DNA of 64,000 nucleotides from NCBI RefSeq assembly GCF_035989285.1, contig NZ_CP108513.1, forward strand, positions 1,178,001 through 1,242,000. Reading direction: 5' to 3'. The notes under the pieces are model-generated. The model saw nothing but the letters and a program-made list of their open reading frames with translations. It did not search any database and was not told the DNA's origin. The DNA is from Streptomyces sp. NBC_01235 (GTDB taxonomy: Bacteria > Actinomycetota > Actinomycetes > Streptomycetales > Streptomycetaceae). Positions 1 through 8,791 of the stretch are shown piece by piece; position 1 is the stretch's first letter; each line of letters begins with the position of its first letter. The position numbers were made by a program, and so were the translations under genes.

Positions 1-602
1 CGTTCGGCCCGCTCGCGGGCCCACTGCTCGCGCCGGATCCGGGCCAGCTCCGCGATCGCCACGATGGCCACGACCCATCCGGCGACGACGATCTCCTGCC
101 CGAAGGGGGCGGGGTCGTCGCCGGCCGGCGGCAGCCACCGGTACAGCCAGTGCGCGACCAGCAGGTGCACGGCCCACAGCATGCCCAGGGCCGTCCAGGC
201 GGCCCGGCGGTGCCCGGCGACGACGGCGGCGAAGCAGGCCACGGCCACGGTCAGGAACACCGGCCCGTACGGGTACCCGGCGCCCAGGTAGAGCGCAGCG
301 GTGGCCGCCGTGCCGAACACGGCGGCCACCGGGTGCCGTTGCCGCCACAGCAGCAGACCGGAGGCGACCACCAGCAGCACGCGCGCGAAGGCGTCGAGCG
401 AGGCCCGGTCGCCGTCCTGCGCGTGGGCCGCGAAGTTCGAGCCGACGAGGACGAAGGCGGTGAGCAGCACCGTGGAACGCCAGGGCCAGCGCACCGCACC
501 CGGCGCCGCGCGCCCCCAGCCCTCCCAGCGGCGCAGCGGCGGTGGCCCGTGCCGCCACCACCGCGCCGGGCCGCCGCGCCCGCGCACCTGCTCTTCGTCC
601 AT
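1..602 (-). CDS. Sensor histidine kinase, N-terminal membrane part (partial)
   Basis: Reading left from the ATG at 602-600, the open frame encodes a short basic, Pro/Trp-rich start (MDEEQVRGRGGPARWWRHG) followed by about four hydrophobic segments, then a charged stretch rich in Arg and Glu (ELARIRREQWARERAER) where the window ends. This is the layout of actinobacterial two-component sensor kinases with a multi-pass membrane sensor leading into the dimerisation helix. The HisKA_3 and ATPase domains would lie outside the window, so the assignment rests on membrane topology and composition. Start: a TAGCGT box (610-615) lies 7 nt upstream of the ATG with no ribosome binding site, suggesting a leaderless transcript. 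An inverted repeat at 661-680 lies further upstream. Confidence 0.65.
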   Translation of the reverse strand, partial: MDEEQVRGRGGPARWWRHGPPPLRRWEGWGRAAPGAVRWPWRSTVLLTAFVLVGSNFAAHAQDGDRASLDAFARVLLVVASGLLLWRQRHPVAAVFGTAATAALYLGAGYPYGPVFLTVAVACFAAVVAGHRRAAWTALGMLWAVHLLVAHWLYRWLPPAGDDPAPFGQEIVVAGWVVAIVAIAELARIRREQWARERAE

Positions 603-660
603 GTCCGCCACGCTAGACGCCGCCGGCCACGCCGGACGTCCACCGGGCGAGGTGATCACC

Positions 661-680
661 CGTACTCCCCTGGAAGTACG
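661..680. promoter_or_regulatory. Inverted repeat upstream of the sensor kinase
   Basis: CGTACT and AGTACG form perfect 6-nt arms around an 8-nt centre, about 60 nt upstream of the kinase start. It could be an operator for the kinase operon. No regulator can be assigned from sequence. Confidence 0.35.
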
Positions 681-709
681 CGCCGACGCAGGCGGGCCCC
701 GTACGGCTT

Positions 710-936
710 GCTGGTGCCGTGACAGGCGACGTTCGCCCCGTCGCGACGCCCGGCACGCTCCCCTACTGCCTCAAGGCGTGGGAGGTGCCCCCACTCGCCC
801 CACCGGCCGAAGACCCACGTACGTCCAGTACGAGGGCCTTCGGCCGGCACTCCCCCAGCCTTCGGCCGGGGGAGTGCCAGAGCACGCACCGGACGCCGCT
901 CCTTCACGGGCAAACGTCGCCTGCCACGGCACTAGC
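710..936. mobile_element. MITE-like element with 29-nt terminal inverted repeats
   Basis: The left arm (710-738) and right arm (908-936) are inverted copies of 29 nt with three mismatches; the shared core is GTGCCGTG(A/G)CAGGCGACGTT. The 169-nt interior has no convincing gene and contains further hairpins, including GGCACTCCCCC paired with GGGGGAGTGCC around an AGCCTTCGGCC centre. It has the form of a non-autonomous miniature inverted-repeat element or REP-like structure. The right arm overlaps the last codon region of the TetR gene and contains its TAG stop (934-932). No target-site duplication is obvious. Confidence 0.6.
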
Positions 937-1621
937 GCAGCCCCACCTCGTGGGCGAGTCGTGTGATCGCGTGTCGGAAGAACGGGTCGCGTTCCTCCAC
1001 GACCCGGTTGAACTGCCCGAACAGCTCGAAGCCGACCAGCCCGAACAGCTGGGCCCAGGCGGCCACGAGCGCGGCGACCGCGCCCGGTGGAAGGTCGGGG
1101 GCGAGATCGGCCGCCATGCGCACCGCCTCGGGGACCAGGTCGTCCGTCAGGAGTGGTACTTCCAGCGCGTGCGCCCGGTGTGCGTCGCGCACGATGTCGA
1201 TCAGGAGGACGCCGACGCGGGCCGCGGCCGGAACGGTCGCCTCGGGCGCACTGTAGCCGGGCACCGGCGAGCCGTAGATCAGCGCGTACTCGTGCGGATG
1301 CGCCAGCGCCCAGCCGCGGGCAGCCTCGCCGACCGTGACCCAGCGCTCGACGGGAGCGGCGTCGGCGACGGCGGCGTGCGCGGCCTCCGCTCTCTCGCCG
1401 AGGGAGTCGTAGGCGTCGATGATGAGAGCGGTGAGCAGGTCGTCGCGGCTGGGGAAGTAGCGGTACAGCGCGGAGGAGACCATGCCGAGCTCACGGGCCA
1501 CGGCTCGCAGCGAGAGCTTGGCGGCGCCCTCGGACGCGAGCTGTCTACGGGCCTCGTCCTTGATGGCGGCGGTGACTTCGATCCTGGCGCGGGCGCGTGC
1601 CCCTCGAACGGTGCTGCTCAT
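932..1621 (-). CDS. TetR/AcrR family transcriptional regulator
   Basis: 229 aa from ATG 1621-1619. The N-terminal helix-turn-helix is clear (KLSLRAVARELGMVSSALYR followed by YFPSRDDLL), and the rest is a helical ligand domain of usual TetR length (about residues 75-229). The gene is divergent from a deazaflavin-dependent reductase at 1775. Two similar dyads, GAGAGCACTGCTCTT (1683-1697) and GAGAGCACCGCTCTC (1741-1755), lie between them, so the likely role is autorepression and control of the neighbour. The C-terminus is unusual: its stop codon lies inside the terminal inverted repeat of the element at 710-936, so the last residues may have been altered by that insertion. The ligand cannot be inferred. 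Confidence 0.88.
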   Translation of the reverse strand: MSSTVRGARARARIEVTAAIKDEARRQLASEGAAKLSLRAVARELGMVSSALYRYFPSRDDLLTALIIDAYDSLGERAEAAHAAVADAAPVERWVTVGEAARGWALAHPHEYALIYGSPVPGYSAPEATVPAAARVGVLLIDIVRDAHRAHALEVPLLTDDLVPEAVRMAADLAPDLPPGAVAALVAAWAQLFGLVGFELFGQFNRVVEERDPFFRHAITRLAHEVGLR

Positions 1622-1645
1622 GGACGGCAGTCTTCCACGGAAACG

Positions 1646-1755
1646 GATCGGTGCACACGGTCCAGATCGGTGCACATTTAAGAGAGCACTGCTCTTGCTT
1701 TGGATCACCGTTCTCAGGCAGACTCGTACCAAGCGAAAACGAGAGCACCGCTCTC
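1646..1755. promoter_or_regulatory. Divergent promoter with paired TetR-type operators
   Basis: Two near-identical dyads, 1683-1697 and 1741-1755 (consensus GAGAGCAC(T/C)GCTCT), are spaced 58 nt centre to centre between the TetR and reductase genes. Closer to the TetR start is a separate direct repeat, GATCGGTGCACA, at 1646-1657 and 1665-1676 (19-nt period). The first pair are the best candidates for binding by the adjacent TetR; the direct repeat may bind a second factor. Confidence 0.55.
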
Positions 1756-1774
1756 CCACTCACCGGGGGTCACC

Positions 1775-2227
1775 ATGTCGTCATCGTCGTACTACCTCAA
1801 GGGCAGCCCGCTCAACGTCCGTCTCAACAGTGTCATCGGCTGGCTGGCCCGGCACGGGTTCAGCCTCATGGGCTCGGCGGAGATGTCCGTCCGCGGTCGC
1901 AAGAGCGGCCAGATGCAGCGCATCCCCGTCAACCCGCACTCCTACGACGGCACCCAGTACCTGGTCTCGGCCCGCGGCCACTCGCAGTGGGTGCGCAACA
2001 TGCGGGTCGCCGGTGGCGGAGAGCTGCGGGTCGGGCGCAAGGTGCGCGTGTTCTCCGCGGTCGAGCTTCCCGACGAGGAGAAGCTCCCGATCCTGCGGAC
2101 CTACCTGGAGAAGTGGGGCTGGGAGGTCAACCAGTACTTCCAGGGCGTCACGGCCAAGTCCACGGACGAGGAGATCGTCGCGGCGGCCGGTGACCACCCC
2201 GTCTTCCGGATCACGGTCGAGGGCTGA
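1775..2227 (+). CDS. Deazaflavin (F420)-dependent nitroreductase family protein
   Basis: 150 aa from ATG 1775, with GGGGGT just upstream as a ribosome binding site. The sequence has the DUF385/Ddn-type split-barrel pattern: GRKSGQMQRIPV near residues 40-52, then YLVSARGHSQWVRNM, an Arg/Val-rich strand and a C-terminal MYF-like region. Proteins of this family use coenzyme F420 or related cofactors for reduction of quinones, nitro compounds or other substrates; the substrate here is unknown. It is divergent from the TetR gene across two matching dyads, so it is probably a TetR-repressed reductase induced by a small molecule. Confidence 0.82.
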   Translation: MSSSSYYLKGSPLNVRLNSVIGWLARHGFSLMGSAEMSVRGRKSGQMQRIPVNPHSYDGTQYLVSARGHSQWVRNMRVAGGGELRVGRKVRVFSAVELPDEEKLPILRTYLEKWGWEVNQYFQGVTAKSTDEEIVAAAGDHPVFRITVEG

Positions 2228-2240
2228 GCGCCCTGCGGCT

Positions 2241-3515
2241 TCAGGACTCGCTCTCCTCGGCCACCGGCGCCGCCACCGCTTGCGCCTGCCGCCGGTCCAT
2301 CGCGGTCAGCGCCCGCTGGGCCATCGGGTGGGTGCGGACGAGCTCGCCGAGAGTCGTGCGACCGCGTGTGATGTCGGTGAACGCCCGCCACGCCGGGCGG
2401 AAACCGGTCAGGGCCGCGTGGAAGAGCCCGGGCCGCCGCTCGAAGAGGGTGAGCAGCCGCTTGCCGACGCTCATCTCCACACCGAGGCCCGCCTTGACCG
2501 CGAAGGCGTAGTTCAGCGCCTGGCGGCGGGTGTCCACCGCGTCGTGCGCCTCGGCGATACGGACCGCCCACTCGCCCGCCAGCCGGCCCGAACGCAGCGC
2601 GAAGGAGATGCCCTCGCGGGTCCACGGCTCCAGCAGACCCGCCGCGTCCCCGCACACGAGCACCCGCCCGCGCGAGAGCGGGGAGTCGTCGGCTCGGCAG
2701 CGGGTGAGGTGGCCGGAGGAGATGCTCGGCTCGAACCCGGCGAGGCCGAGCCGCCCGATGAAGTCCTCCAGGTAGCGCTTGGTGGCGGCGCCCTCGCCGC
2801 GCGCCGAGATCACGCCGACCGTCAGCGTGTCCCCCTTGGGGAACACCCAGCCGTAGCTGCCGGGCATCGGACCCCAGTCGATGAGGACACGGCCCTTCCA
2901 GTCCTCGGCGACCGTCTCCGGCACCGGGATCTCCGCCTCCAGGCCGAGATCCACCTGGTCGAGCTTCACGCCGACATGCGCGCCTATCCGGCTCGCGCTG
3001 CCGTCCGCGCCGACCACCGACCGTGCCAGCAGGGTCTCGCCGCCTTGCAGGACGACCGCGACCGTGCGCCGGTCGGGAACGGCCGAGCCGTGCTGCTCGA
3101 CCCGCTGCACGGTGACGCCCGTGCGCAGCTCGGCGCCCGCCTTCTGGGCGTGCTCGACGAGCTGCTGATCGAACTCCGGCCGGTTGATCAGCCCGAACAG
3201 CATCTGCCGGGAGCGCCGGGTCCGGGTGAAGCGCCCGTTGTTCGAGAAGGTCACCGCGTGCACCCGGTCGCGCAAGGGCAGCTCGAAGCCGGGTGGCAAC
3301 GCGTCACGCGAGGGTCCGATGATGCCGCCGCCGCACGTCTTGTAACGGGGCAGCTCCGCCTTCTCCAGCAACAGCACCCGCCGCCCCGTGACCGCCGCCG
3401 CGTAGGCGGCCGAAGCCCCCGCCGGTCCCGCGCCCACCACGAGGACGTCCCACACCCGCCGCATGTCGTCCGCCGAAGAGTTCTCGTCGTCCGCCGAAGA
3501 GTTCTCGCTGCTCAC
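2241..3515 (-). CDS. Geranylgeranyl reductase family FAD-dependent oxidoreductase
   Basis: 424 aa with the FAD-binding GAGPAGASAAY near residue 28, CGGGIIG near residue 62, GADGSASRIG about halfway, and VCGDAAGLLEPWTREGISFA, all typical of the geranylgeranyl reductase/PHBH-like group. These enzymes reduce isoprenoid double bonds (menaquinone tails, carotenoids or lipids) or act as related monooxygenases; the exact substrate is not evident. Start: GTG 3515-3513 with GGGAG about 12 nt upstream; an internal ATG at MRRVWDVL is the alternative. The 17-residue extension between them is a tandem duplication of SSADDEN caused by a perfect 21-bp repeat (3465-3506), so the extension may not be functional. 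Confidence 0.85.
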   Translation of the reverse strand: MSSENSSADDENSSADDMRRVWDVLVVGAGPAGASAAYAAAVTGRRVLLLEKAELPRYKTCGGGIIGPSRDALPPGFELPLRDRVHAVTFSNNGRFTRTRRSRQMLFGLINRPEFDQQLVEHAQKAGAELRTGVTVQRVEQHGSAVPDRRTVAVVLQGGETLLARSVVGADGSASRIGAHVGVKLDQVDLGLEAEIPVPETVAEDWKGRVLIDWGPMPGSYGWVFPKGDTLTVGVISARGEGAATKRYLEDFIGRLGLAGFEPSISSGHLTRCRADDSPLSRGRVLVCGDAAGLLEPWTREGISFALRSGRLAGEWAVRIAEAHDAVDTRRQALNYAFAVKAGLGVEMSVGKRLLTLFERRPGLFHAALTGFRPAWRAFTDITRGRTTLGELVRTHPMAQRALTAMDRRQAQAVAAPVAEESES

Positions 3516-3718
3516 GATGGTCTACTGCTCCCGATCAAGCCGCTTGCCGCACCTGTCCCCCGCATCCTACGGCGGAGATCGTCACGGTCCGATGACGGTC
3601 CGCTGTGGGAGGATCGGCGGCGTGCGCGCTCCCCATCCCGGCGGCGCGTACGCTCGCACGGTCCCCCGAACGGACCAGTGCCACCCTGTACAACGTCGCA
3701 CCCACAAGGAGCGTGCCC

Positions 3719-5074
3719 ATGTCGTCGAATCCGGTCGCCGAGACCGTCGCCTCGCTCATGCCCAGGGCGCGGGCGGAGCTCACCGAACTGGTGGCCTTCG
3801 AGTCGGTGGCGGACTTCGACCAGTTCCCCAGGAGCGAGAGCGAGGCCGCCGCGAACTGGATCACGGCCGCGCTGCGCGCCGAGGGCTTCCAGGACGTGGC
3901 CCTGCTCGACACCCCCGACGGCACCCAGTCGGTGTACGGCCGTCTGCCCGGCCCCGCCGGCGCGAAGACCGTTCTGCTCTACGCCCACTACGACGTACAG
4001 CCGCCGCTGGACGAGGCCGGCTGGACCACTCCGCCCTTCGAGCTGACCGAGCGCGACGGCCGCTGGTACGGCCGTGGCAGCGCCGACTGCAAGGGCGGCT
4101 TCATCATGCACCTGCTCGCCCTGCGCGCCCTCAAGGCCAACGGCGGCGTCCCGGTCCACGTCAAGGTCATCGTCGAGGGCTCCGAGGAGCAGGGCACGGG
4201 TGGTCTGGAGCGGTACGCCGAGGAGCACCCGGACCTGCTGACGGCCGACACGATCGTCATCGGCGACGCGGGCAACTTCCGTGTCGGACTGCCGACGGTC
4301 ACCTCCACCCTGCGCGGCATGACCATGCTGCGGGTGCGGATCGACACCCTCGAGGGCAACCTGCACTCCGGCCAGTTCGGCGGCGCCGCGCCCGACGCGC
4401 TGGGCGCGCTGATCCGCGTCCTGGACTCGCTGCGCGCCGAGGACGGCTCGACCACCGTCGACGGGCTGACCGACGACTCGCGCTGGGAGGGCCTCCAGTA
4501 CGACGAGGGCCAGTTCCGCCAGGACGCGAAGGTGCTGGAGGGCGTCGAGCTGATCGGCTCGGGCACGGTCGCCGACCGCATCTGGGCCCGGCCCGCCGTC
4601 ACCGTCCTCGGCATCGACTGCCCGCCCGTGGTCGGCGCCACTCCTTCCGTGCAGGCGAGCGCCCGCGCGCTGATCAGCCTGCGCGTGCCGCCGGGCGTGG
4701 ACGCGGCCGAGGCGACGAAGCTGCTCCAGGCGCACCTGGAGGCGCACACGCCGTGGGGCGCGCGCGTGAGCACCGAGCAGATCGGCCAAGGCCAGGCGTT
4801 CAGCGCCGACACCACCAGCCCGGCGTACGCGGCGATGGCCGAGGCCATGGCGGTCGCCTACCCCGGTCAGGACATGCAGTACGCGGGCCAGGGTGGTTCC
4901 ATCCCCCTCTGCAACACCCTCGCCGCCCTCTACCCGCGGGCGGAGATCATCCTCATCGGCCTGAGCGAGCCGGAGGCGCAGATCCACGCGGTCGACGAGA
5001 GCGTGTCCCCCGAGGAACTGGAGCGGCTGTCGGTGGCGGAGGCCCTGTTCCTGCGCAACTACGCGGCGAGCTGA
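3719..5074 (+). CDS. M20 family dipeptidase/metallopeptidase
   Basis: 451 aa from ATG 3719, preceded by AAGGAG at a 7-nt distance. Metal-binding motifs are in order: YAHYDVQPP (His ligand), GSADCKGGF (bridging Asp) and EGSEEQGTGG (catalytic Glu and metal Glu), then a dimerisation domain and a C-terminal GQGGSIPL/HAVDE block. It matches the two-zinc dipeptidases (ArgE/DapE/CPG2 clan) and should hydrolyse dipeptides or acylated amino acids in the cytoplasm; no signal peptide is visible. It is divergent from the flavoprotein gene and stands alone. Confidence 0.9.
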   Translation: MSSNPVAETVASLMPRARAELTELVAFESVADFDQFPRSESEAAANWITAALRAEGFQDVALLDTPDGTQSVYGRLPGPAGAKTVLLYAHYDVQPPLDEAGWTTPPFELTERDGRWYGRGSADCKGGFIMHLLALRALKANGGVPVHVKVIVEGSEEQGTGGLERYAEEHPDLLTADTIVIGDAGNFRVGLPTVTSTLRGMTMLRVRIDTLEGNLHSGQFGGAAPDALGALIRVLDSLRAEDGSTTVDGLTDDSRWEGLQYDEGQFRQDAKVLEGVELIGSGTVADRIWARPAVTVLGIDCPPVVGATPSVQASARALISLRVPPGVDAAEATKLLQAHLEAHTPWGARVSTEQIGQGQAFSADTTSPAYAAMAEAMAVAYPGQDMQYAGQGGSIPLCNTLAALYPRAEIILIGLSEPEAQIHAVDESVSPEELERLSVAEALFLRNYAAS

Positions 5075-5147
5075 GCCACTCTCTCCGCCGTCGGCGGAAG
5101 GCGGTCCTGCGGGAAGCGGCGGACAACTGCCGTTTCCCGTACGCAAG

Positions 5148-6184
5148 ATGGGGATCATGGACTCGCGTCGCGCCGACCACCACGCCCTCGCCAACTCCCT
5201 CGGCCGTCTGAGCGACGCCGAACTCACCGCCCTGGTCGACTCCGGCGTACCGCTCGGCACCGGGATCGGCGGGCAGGTGCTGCGGGTGGAGGTGGACGGT
5301 CGGCAGGTCTTCGTGAAGCGGATCCGGTTGACAGAAGCCGAACTGCGGCCCGGGCGCGCGCAGTCCACCGCGAACGTCTTCGGACTGCCGTCCTTCTGCC
5401 ACTACGGCATCGGTGACGTCGGCAGCCCCGCCTTCGGGGCGTGGCGGGAGCCGGCCGTGCACACGATGACCACGGACTGGGTGCTGTCCGGCCGGTTCAT
5501 GGGCTTCCCGCTGACGTACCACTGGCGGGTGCTGCCCGACGGGCCCCGGCCGCTCCCGGACGAACTGGCCGACGTGGACCGGGTGGTGGCGTACTGGGGC
5601 GGGAGTCCGGGGCTGCGCGAGCGGGTGGAGGCTCTGCGTTCGGGTCGGCGAGCCTGACCGTGTTCCTGGAGTACATCCCCTCCACGCTCCACGACTGGCT
5701 GGGCGCGCGGCTGCGCACCCACGGCGCGGACGCCGCCTGCGCCCTGGTGGAGCGGGAGCTGACGGCGCTGACCGGTTTCCTGCGGGACCGTCAACTTCTG
5801 CACTTCGACGCCCACTTCCGCAACGTCCTCACCGACGGACGGCGGCTGTACCTCGCCGACCACGGTCTCGCGCTCGCCGCCGGGTTCGACCTCACCCCGC
5901 CGGAGCAGGCGTTCCTCGACCGGCATCGCGACTACGACCGCGCCTACTTGGTGAAGTGGCTCGTCACCGACCTGTACCGGCACCGCGGTGAGGAACGCGC
6001 GGCCTGCGTGCGCGCGTGCGCGCAAGGCCTGCGGCCCCAGGGCATCCCGGACGGAGCCGCCGCACTCGTCGTTCGTCATGCCCCGGTCGCCGAGGTGATG
6101 GAGGGCTTCGAGCGACGGTTCCGGGAGGAGAGCCGGTCGGCTCCCTTTCCGGCGGAGACACTGCGACGCGTCTCCTCCTCGTAG
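5148..6184 (+). pseudogene. Kinase-like phosphotransferase with an internal frameshift
   Basis: The first frame (5148-5657) encodes MDSRRADHHALAN... with the ATP-binding lysine region VFVKRIRL and ends early after LRERVEALRSG. The sequence then continues in another frame from about 5645 (SASLTVFLEYIPSTLHDWLG) to 6184 and carries the catalytic loop HFDAHFRNVL and the LADHGLAL metal loop of protein-kinase-fold phosphotransferases. Joined, the two halves make one protein of about 345 aa. A single missing base near 5641-5647 explains the break. As it stands, the first product lacks the catalytic loop, so the gene is either inactive or misread. Start is ATG 5148 or 5157; neither has a strong ribosome binding site. 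Confidence 0.75.
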
Positions 6185-6187
6185 GCG

Positions 6188-7231
6188 CTAACCCGTGGGG
6201 ATGCCCGCCTCCAGGTAGAGCGCGGCCCCCTGCTCGCGGGCCCGCAGCGCCCAGCGCAGTCGCTCGTAGCGGACCGGCGGCAGCAGGTCGGCCGCCTCCT
6301 CCTCGGTGACGAAGCGCCAGGCCCGCAGTTCGGGGCCGGGCAGCAGCAGCCCCGCCACGGCCGCCGGGTCGAGCCGGCCGCCGTCGAAGAGGAGGCGCAG
6401 CCCGCCGTAGCGGGGAGGCTCCGGCCGTTCCCAGTCGACGACCAGCAGCCGTGGTACGTCCGCCAGCCGGATCCCGGTCTCCTCCTCGACCTCGCGCACG
6501 CCCGCGCGCGCGGGCGCCTCGCCCGGCTCCACCACCCCGCCCGGGAACTCCCAGCCGGGCTTGTACGTCGGGTCGACGAGCAGCACCCGGTCCTGCTCGT
6601 CGAAGAGGAGCACGCCGGCGGCCACCGTCTCGGCGGTGGGCTCGGGGGTCTGCACGATGTCGCACGCGGACACGGCGCCGGCGGCGACGGCCTCGGCGAT
6701 CCGGGCGGCCGTCTCGTGCGGGGTGAGGGCGCCGTTGTCCACGGGGTGGGCGTCGGCGGTGAGCCAGGAGGCGAGGGCGGCGTGGTACGGCTCGATGTGA
6801 TCGTACGACCACTGCCGGATCCGTATCTCGCCGTCCGGGAGGTCGCAAGGGACCTCCCGGTTGGCTATTCGCTCGCGCAGGATCGTTTCCGCCGGAGCGA
6901 GGAGGACATGCCGGACCGCGATCCGGCGGGCGGCGAGGCCGCCGAAGATCTCGTCCCGGTACTCCTGGCGCAGCAGGGTCATGGGGACGACGAGGGTGCC
7001 GCCCAGCTCGGCGAGCAGCGCGGCCGCCGTGTCGATCACGAGCCGTCGCCAGATCGGCAGGTCCTGGAAGTCGCCGACCTCGGCGAGTCGTTTGGGCGGT
7101 AGCAGGTGCGGGAGTGCCCCGCCGATGACCTCGGGGTCGAAGAGCGTGCTGTTCGGGATCAGGTCGATCAATTCCCGTGCGGTGGTTGTCTTCCCCGCAC
7201 CGAACGCGCCGTTGATCCAGACGACGGTCAC
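6188..7231 (-). CDS. P-loop ATPase/kinase fused to a NUDIX hydrolase
   Basis: 347 aa from GTG 7231 with GAGGGGGAA just upstream. Residues 1-175 are a small P-loop kinase-like domain with Walker [11 protein letters not shown] and a later REVPCDL/RIRQW segment like AAA_33 nucleoside or polynucleotide kinases. Residues 205-347 are a NUDIX hydrolase with a complete Nudix box (GGVVEPGE followed by REVEEETGI). The fusion suggests coupled phosphorylation and pyrophosphate cleavage of a nucleotide or its derivative. The substrate is not known. It is convergent with the broken kinase gene, 4 nt away. Confidence 0.85.
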   Translation of the reverse strand: MTVVWINGAFGAGKTTTARELIDLIPNSTLFDPEVIGGALPHLLPPKRLAEVGDFQDLPIWRRLVIDTAAALLAELGGTLVVPMTLLRQEYRDEIFGGLAARRIAVRHVLLAPAETILRERIANREVPCDLPDGEIRIRQWSYDHIEPYHAALASWLTADAHPVDNGALTPHETAARIAEAVAAGAVSACDIVQTPEPTAETVAAGVLLFDEQDRVLLVDPTYKPGWEFPGGVVEPGEAPARAGVREVEEETGIRLADVPRLLVVDWERPEPPRYGGLRLLFDGGRLDPAAVAGLLLPGPELRAWRFVTEEEAADLLPPVRYERLRWALRAREQGAALYLEAGIPTG

Positions 7232-7373
7232 GGTTCCCCCTCTTCTGTTGGCCCCCTGTGGCTTGCCCGCTCCACCCTGCCACGGAAACCAGTTCCCGTT
7301 GAGGGCGCACGAACGCCGTGGCGCCGGTACCCCTCGCGGTGGGGTCCGGCGCCACGGCCTCGTACCTGGTCCG

Positions 7374-7568
7374 TCAGTCGTTCTGCCCGAGGGCGTTGTC
7401 GTCGGCGGCCAGGCTGCCGCCGGCGATGGTGTGATCGAACGTGCTGAGGGTGTCGCCCACGTTCAGTCCGCCGAGATCCTCATCGCCCAGGCCCTGCGAG
7501 GGGGTGATCGCCGCGACGACGAAGCCGGTGGCGAGGGAGGCGATGGCGAGCATGCTGCGCTTCTTCAT
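7374..7568 (-). CDS. Small secreted acidic protein
   Basis: 64 aa from ATG 7568. It begins with two lysines and a hydrophobic stretch ([20 protein letters not shown]) that looks like a signal peptide ending near residue 26. The mature part, about 38 aa, is acidic and rich in Gly, Asp and Asn ([17 protein letters not shown]) and has no Cys. The sequence is similar in style to small exported peptides common in streptomycetes; no function is assigned. It is divergent from the ADP-ribosylglycohydrolase gene (119-nt gap). No strong ribosome binding site is visible. Confidence 0.65.
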   Translation of the reverse strand: MKKRSMLAIASLATGFVVAAITPSQGLGDEDLGGLNVGDTLSTFDHTIAGGSLAADDNALGQND

Positions 7569-7686
7569 GCGTCGATCAACTGCGCGGACGGGCGCGGGGT
7601 CACGCATCACCCGGCAATCCACTCGCGCGCCGCACCCTCCCGCGGTGAGAATGCCGTGGTCGCCGACGTTTCCGAGGAGCCTTGCC

Positions 7687-8622
7687 ATGAGCGGTCCGCA
7701 CCACGCCCACGCCAGTCTGGACGGGCTCGTCACGGGTGACGCCTTCGGTGACAGTTGGTTCACCCGCTCCGACGAACCCGCCGAGGCGCTGTGGGCGGCC
7801 CGGGAGCCGCGTCCGGCGCCCTGGCTGTGGACGGACGACTCAGCGATGGCGTTCGTCCTGTTCGCCCACCTGACGGCGCACGGGGAGGTCCGTCCGGACG
7901 GCCTTGCGCGGGAGTTCGCCGCCGAGTACGGCCGCGACCCGGGCCGCAAGTACGGCCCGTCCATGCACGGCGTGCTGCGGCGCATCGCCGAGGGCGAGGA
8001 CTGGCGGGCGGTGACGACGGGGCAGTTCGGCGGACAGGGTTCCTACGGCAACGGCGCGGCGATGCGGGTCGCCCCGCTGGGGGCCTGGTTCCGGGACGAC
8101 CTGGCCGCGGTCCGTGAGCAGGCCACGCTCTCCGCGCTGGCCACCCACGCCCACCCGGAGGCGGTCGCGGGCGCGGTGGCCGTGGCGGTCGCCGCGGCGC
8201 TGGCTGCCGGCTGCGAGGGCCCGGACGCCCCTGTGCGCGCGGCCTTCTTGCGAGAAGTCGCCGCGCAGGTGCCGGACAGCGACGTCCGCTCCGGAGTGCT
8301 GGTGGCGGCGAACCTGCCCGAGCGTACGTCGGTGCGCCACGCGGCGTCCGTGCTGGGCTCGGGGACGCTGATCTCGGCTCCGGACACGGTGCCGTTCGCC
8401 CTCTGGTCCGCTGCGGGGCACATGAACGACCTGCCCGAGGCCCTGTGGCAGACCGTGGGCGGGTGGGGCGACCGTGACACGACCTGCGCCATCGCGGGAG
8501 GCGTGGTAGCGGCCCGCACCGGCACGAGCACCGTCCCCACCGCCTGGCTTCAGGCCCGCGAGGGCATCCCCGCCGGGAGCGGCTGGGACGCCCTCGCAGC
8601 GGCGCGGCTGGGCGTCGGCTGA
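7687..8622 (+). CDS. ADP-ribosylglycohydrolase family protein
   Basis: 311 aa from ATG 7687 with GAGGAG 9 nt upstream. It has the magnesium-binding motifs of ADP-ribosylglycohydrolases (DraG/ARH): GDAFGDS near the N-terminus, TDDSAM around residue 55, and DRDTTCAIAGG near residue 260, all in an all-helical fold of usual length. Such enzymes remove ADP-ribose from proteins, nucleic acids or small molecules. No ADP-ribosyltransferase gene is visible nearby, so the substrate is open. A CCGGTGCGCACCGG palindrome follows the stop and may help end transcription. Confidence 0.88.
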   Translation: MSGPHHAHASLDGLVTGDAFGDSWFTRSDEPAEALWAAREPRPAPWLWTDDSAMAFVLFAHLTAHGEVRPDGLAREFAAEYGRDPGRKYGPSMHGVLRRIAEGEDWRAVTTGQFGGQGSYGNGAAMRVAPLGAWFRDDLAAVREQATLSALATHAHPEAVAGAVAVAVAAALAAGCEGPDAPVRAAFLREVAAQVPDSDVRSGVLVAANLPERTSVRHAASVLGSGTLISAPDTVPFALWSAAGHMNDLPEALWQTVGGWGDRDTTCAIAGGVVAARTGTSTVPTAWLQAREGIPAGSGWDALAAARLGVG

Positions 8623-8791
8623 GGCCGGTGCGCACCGGTGGCTGCCGGCTGCGGGAACGGGTGCCGGCGGGGTGAACGGCGAGACCTCGTGCCCCGTTCC
8701 CCGGCGGGCACCGGGCGCCGGCACCAGCCCGACGTCGACAAGCCGAGCCCCTCGGAATCCCTTCGGGCCGGAACGTTCCTGCTGCGCTCCG

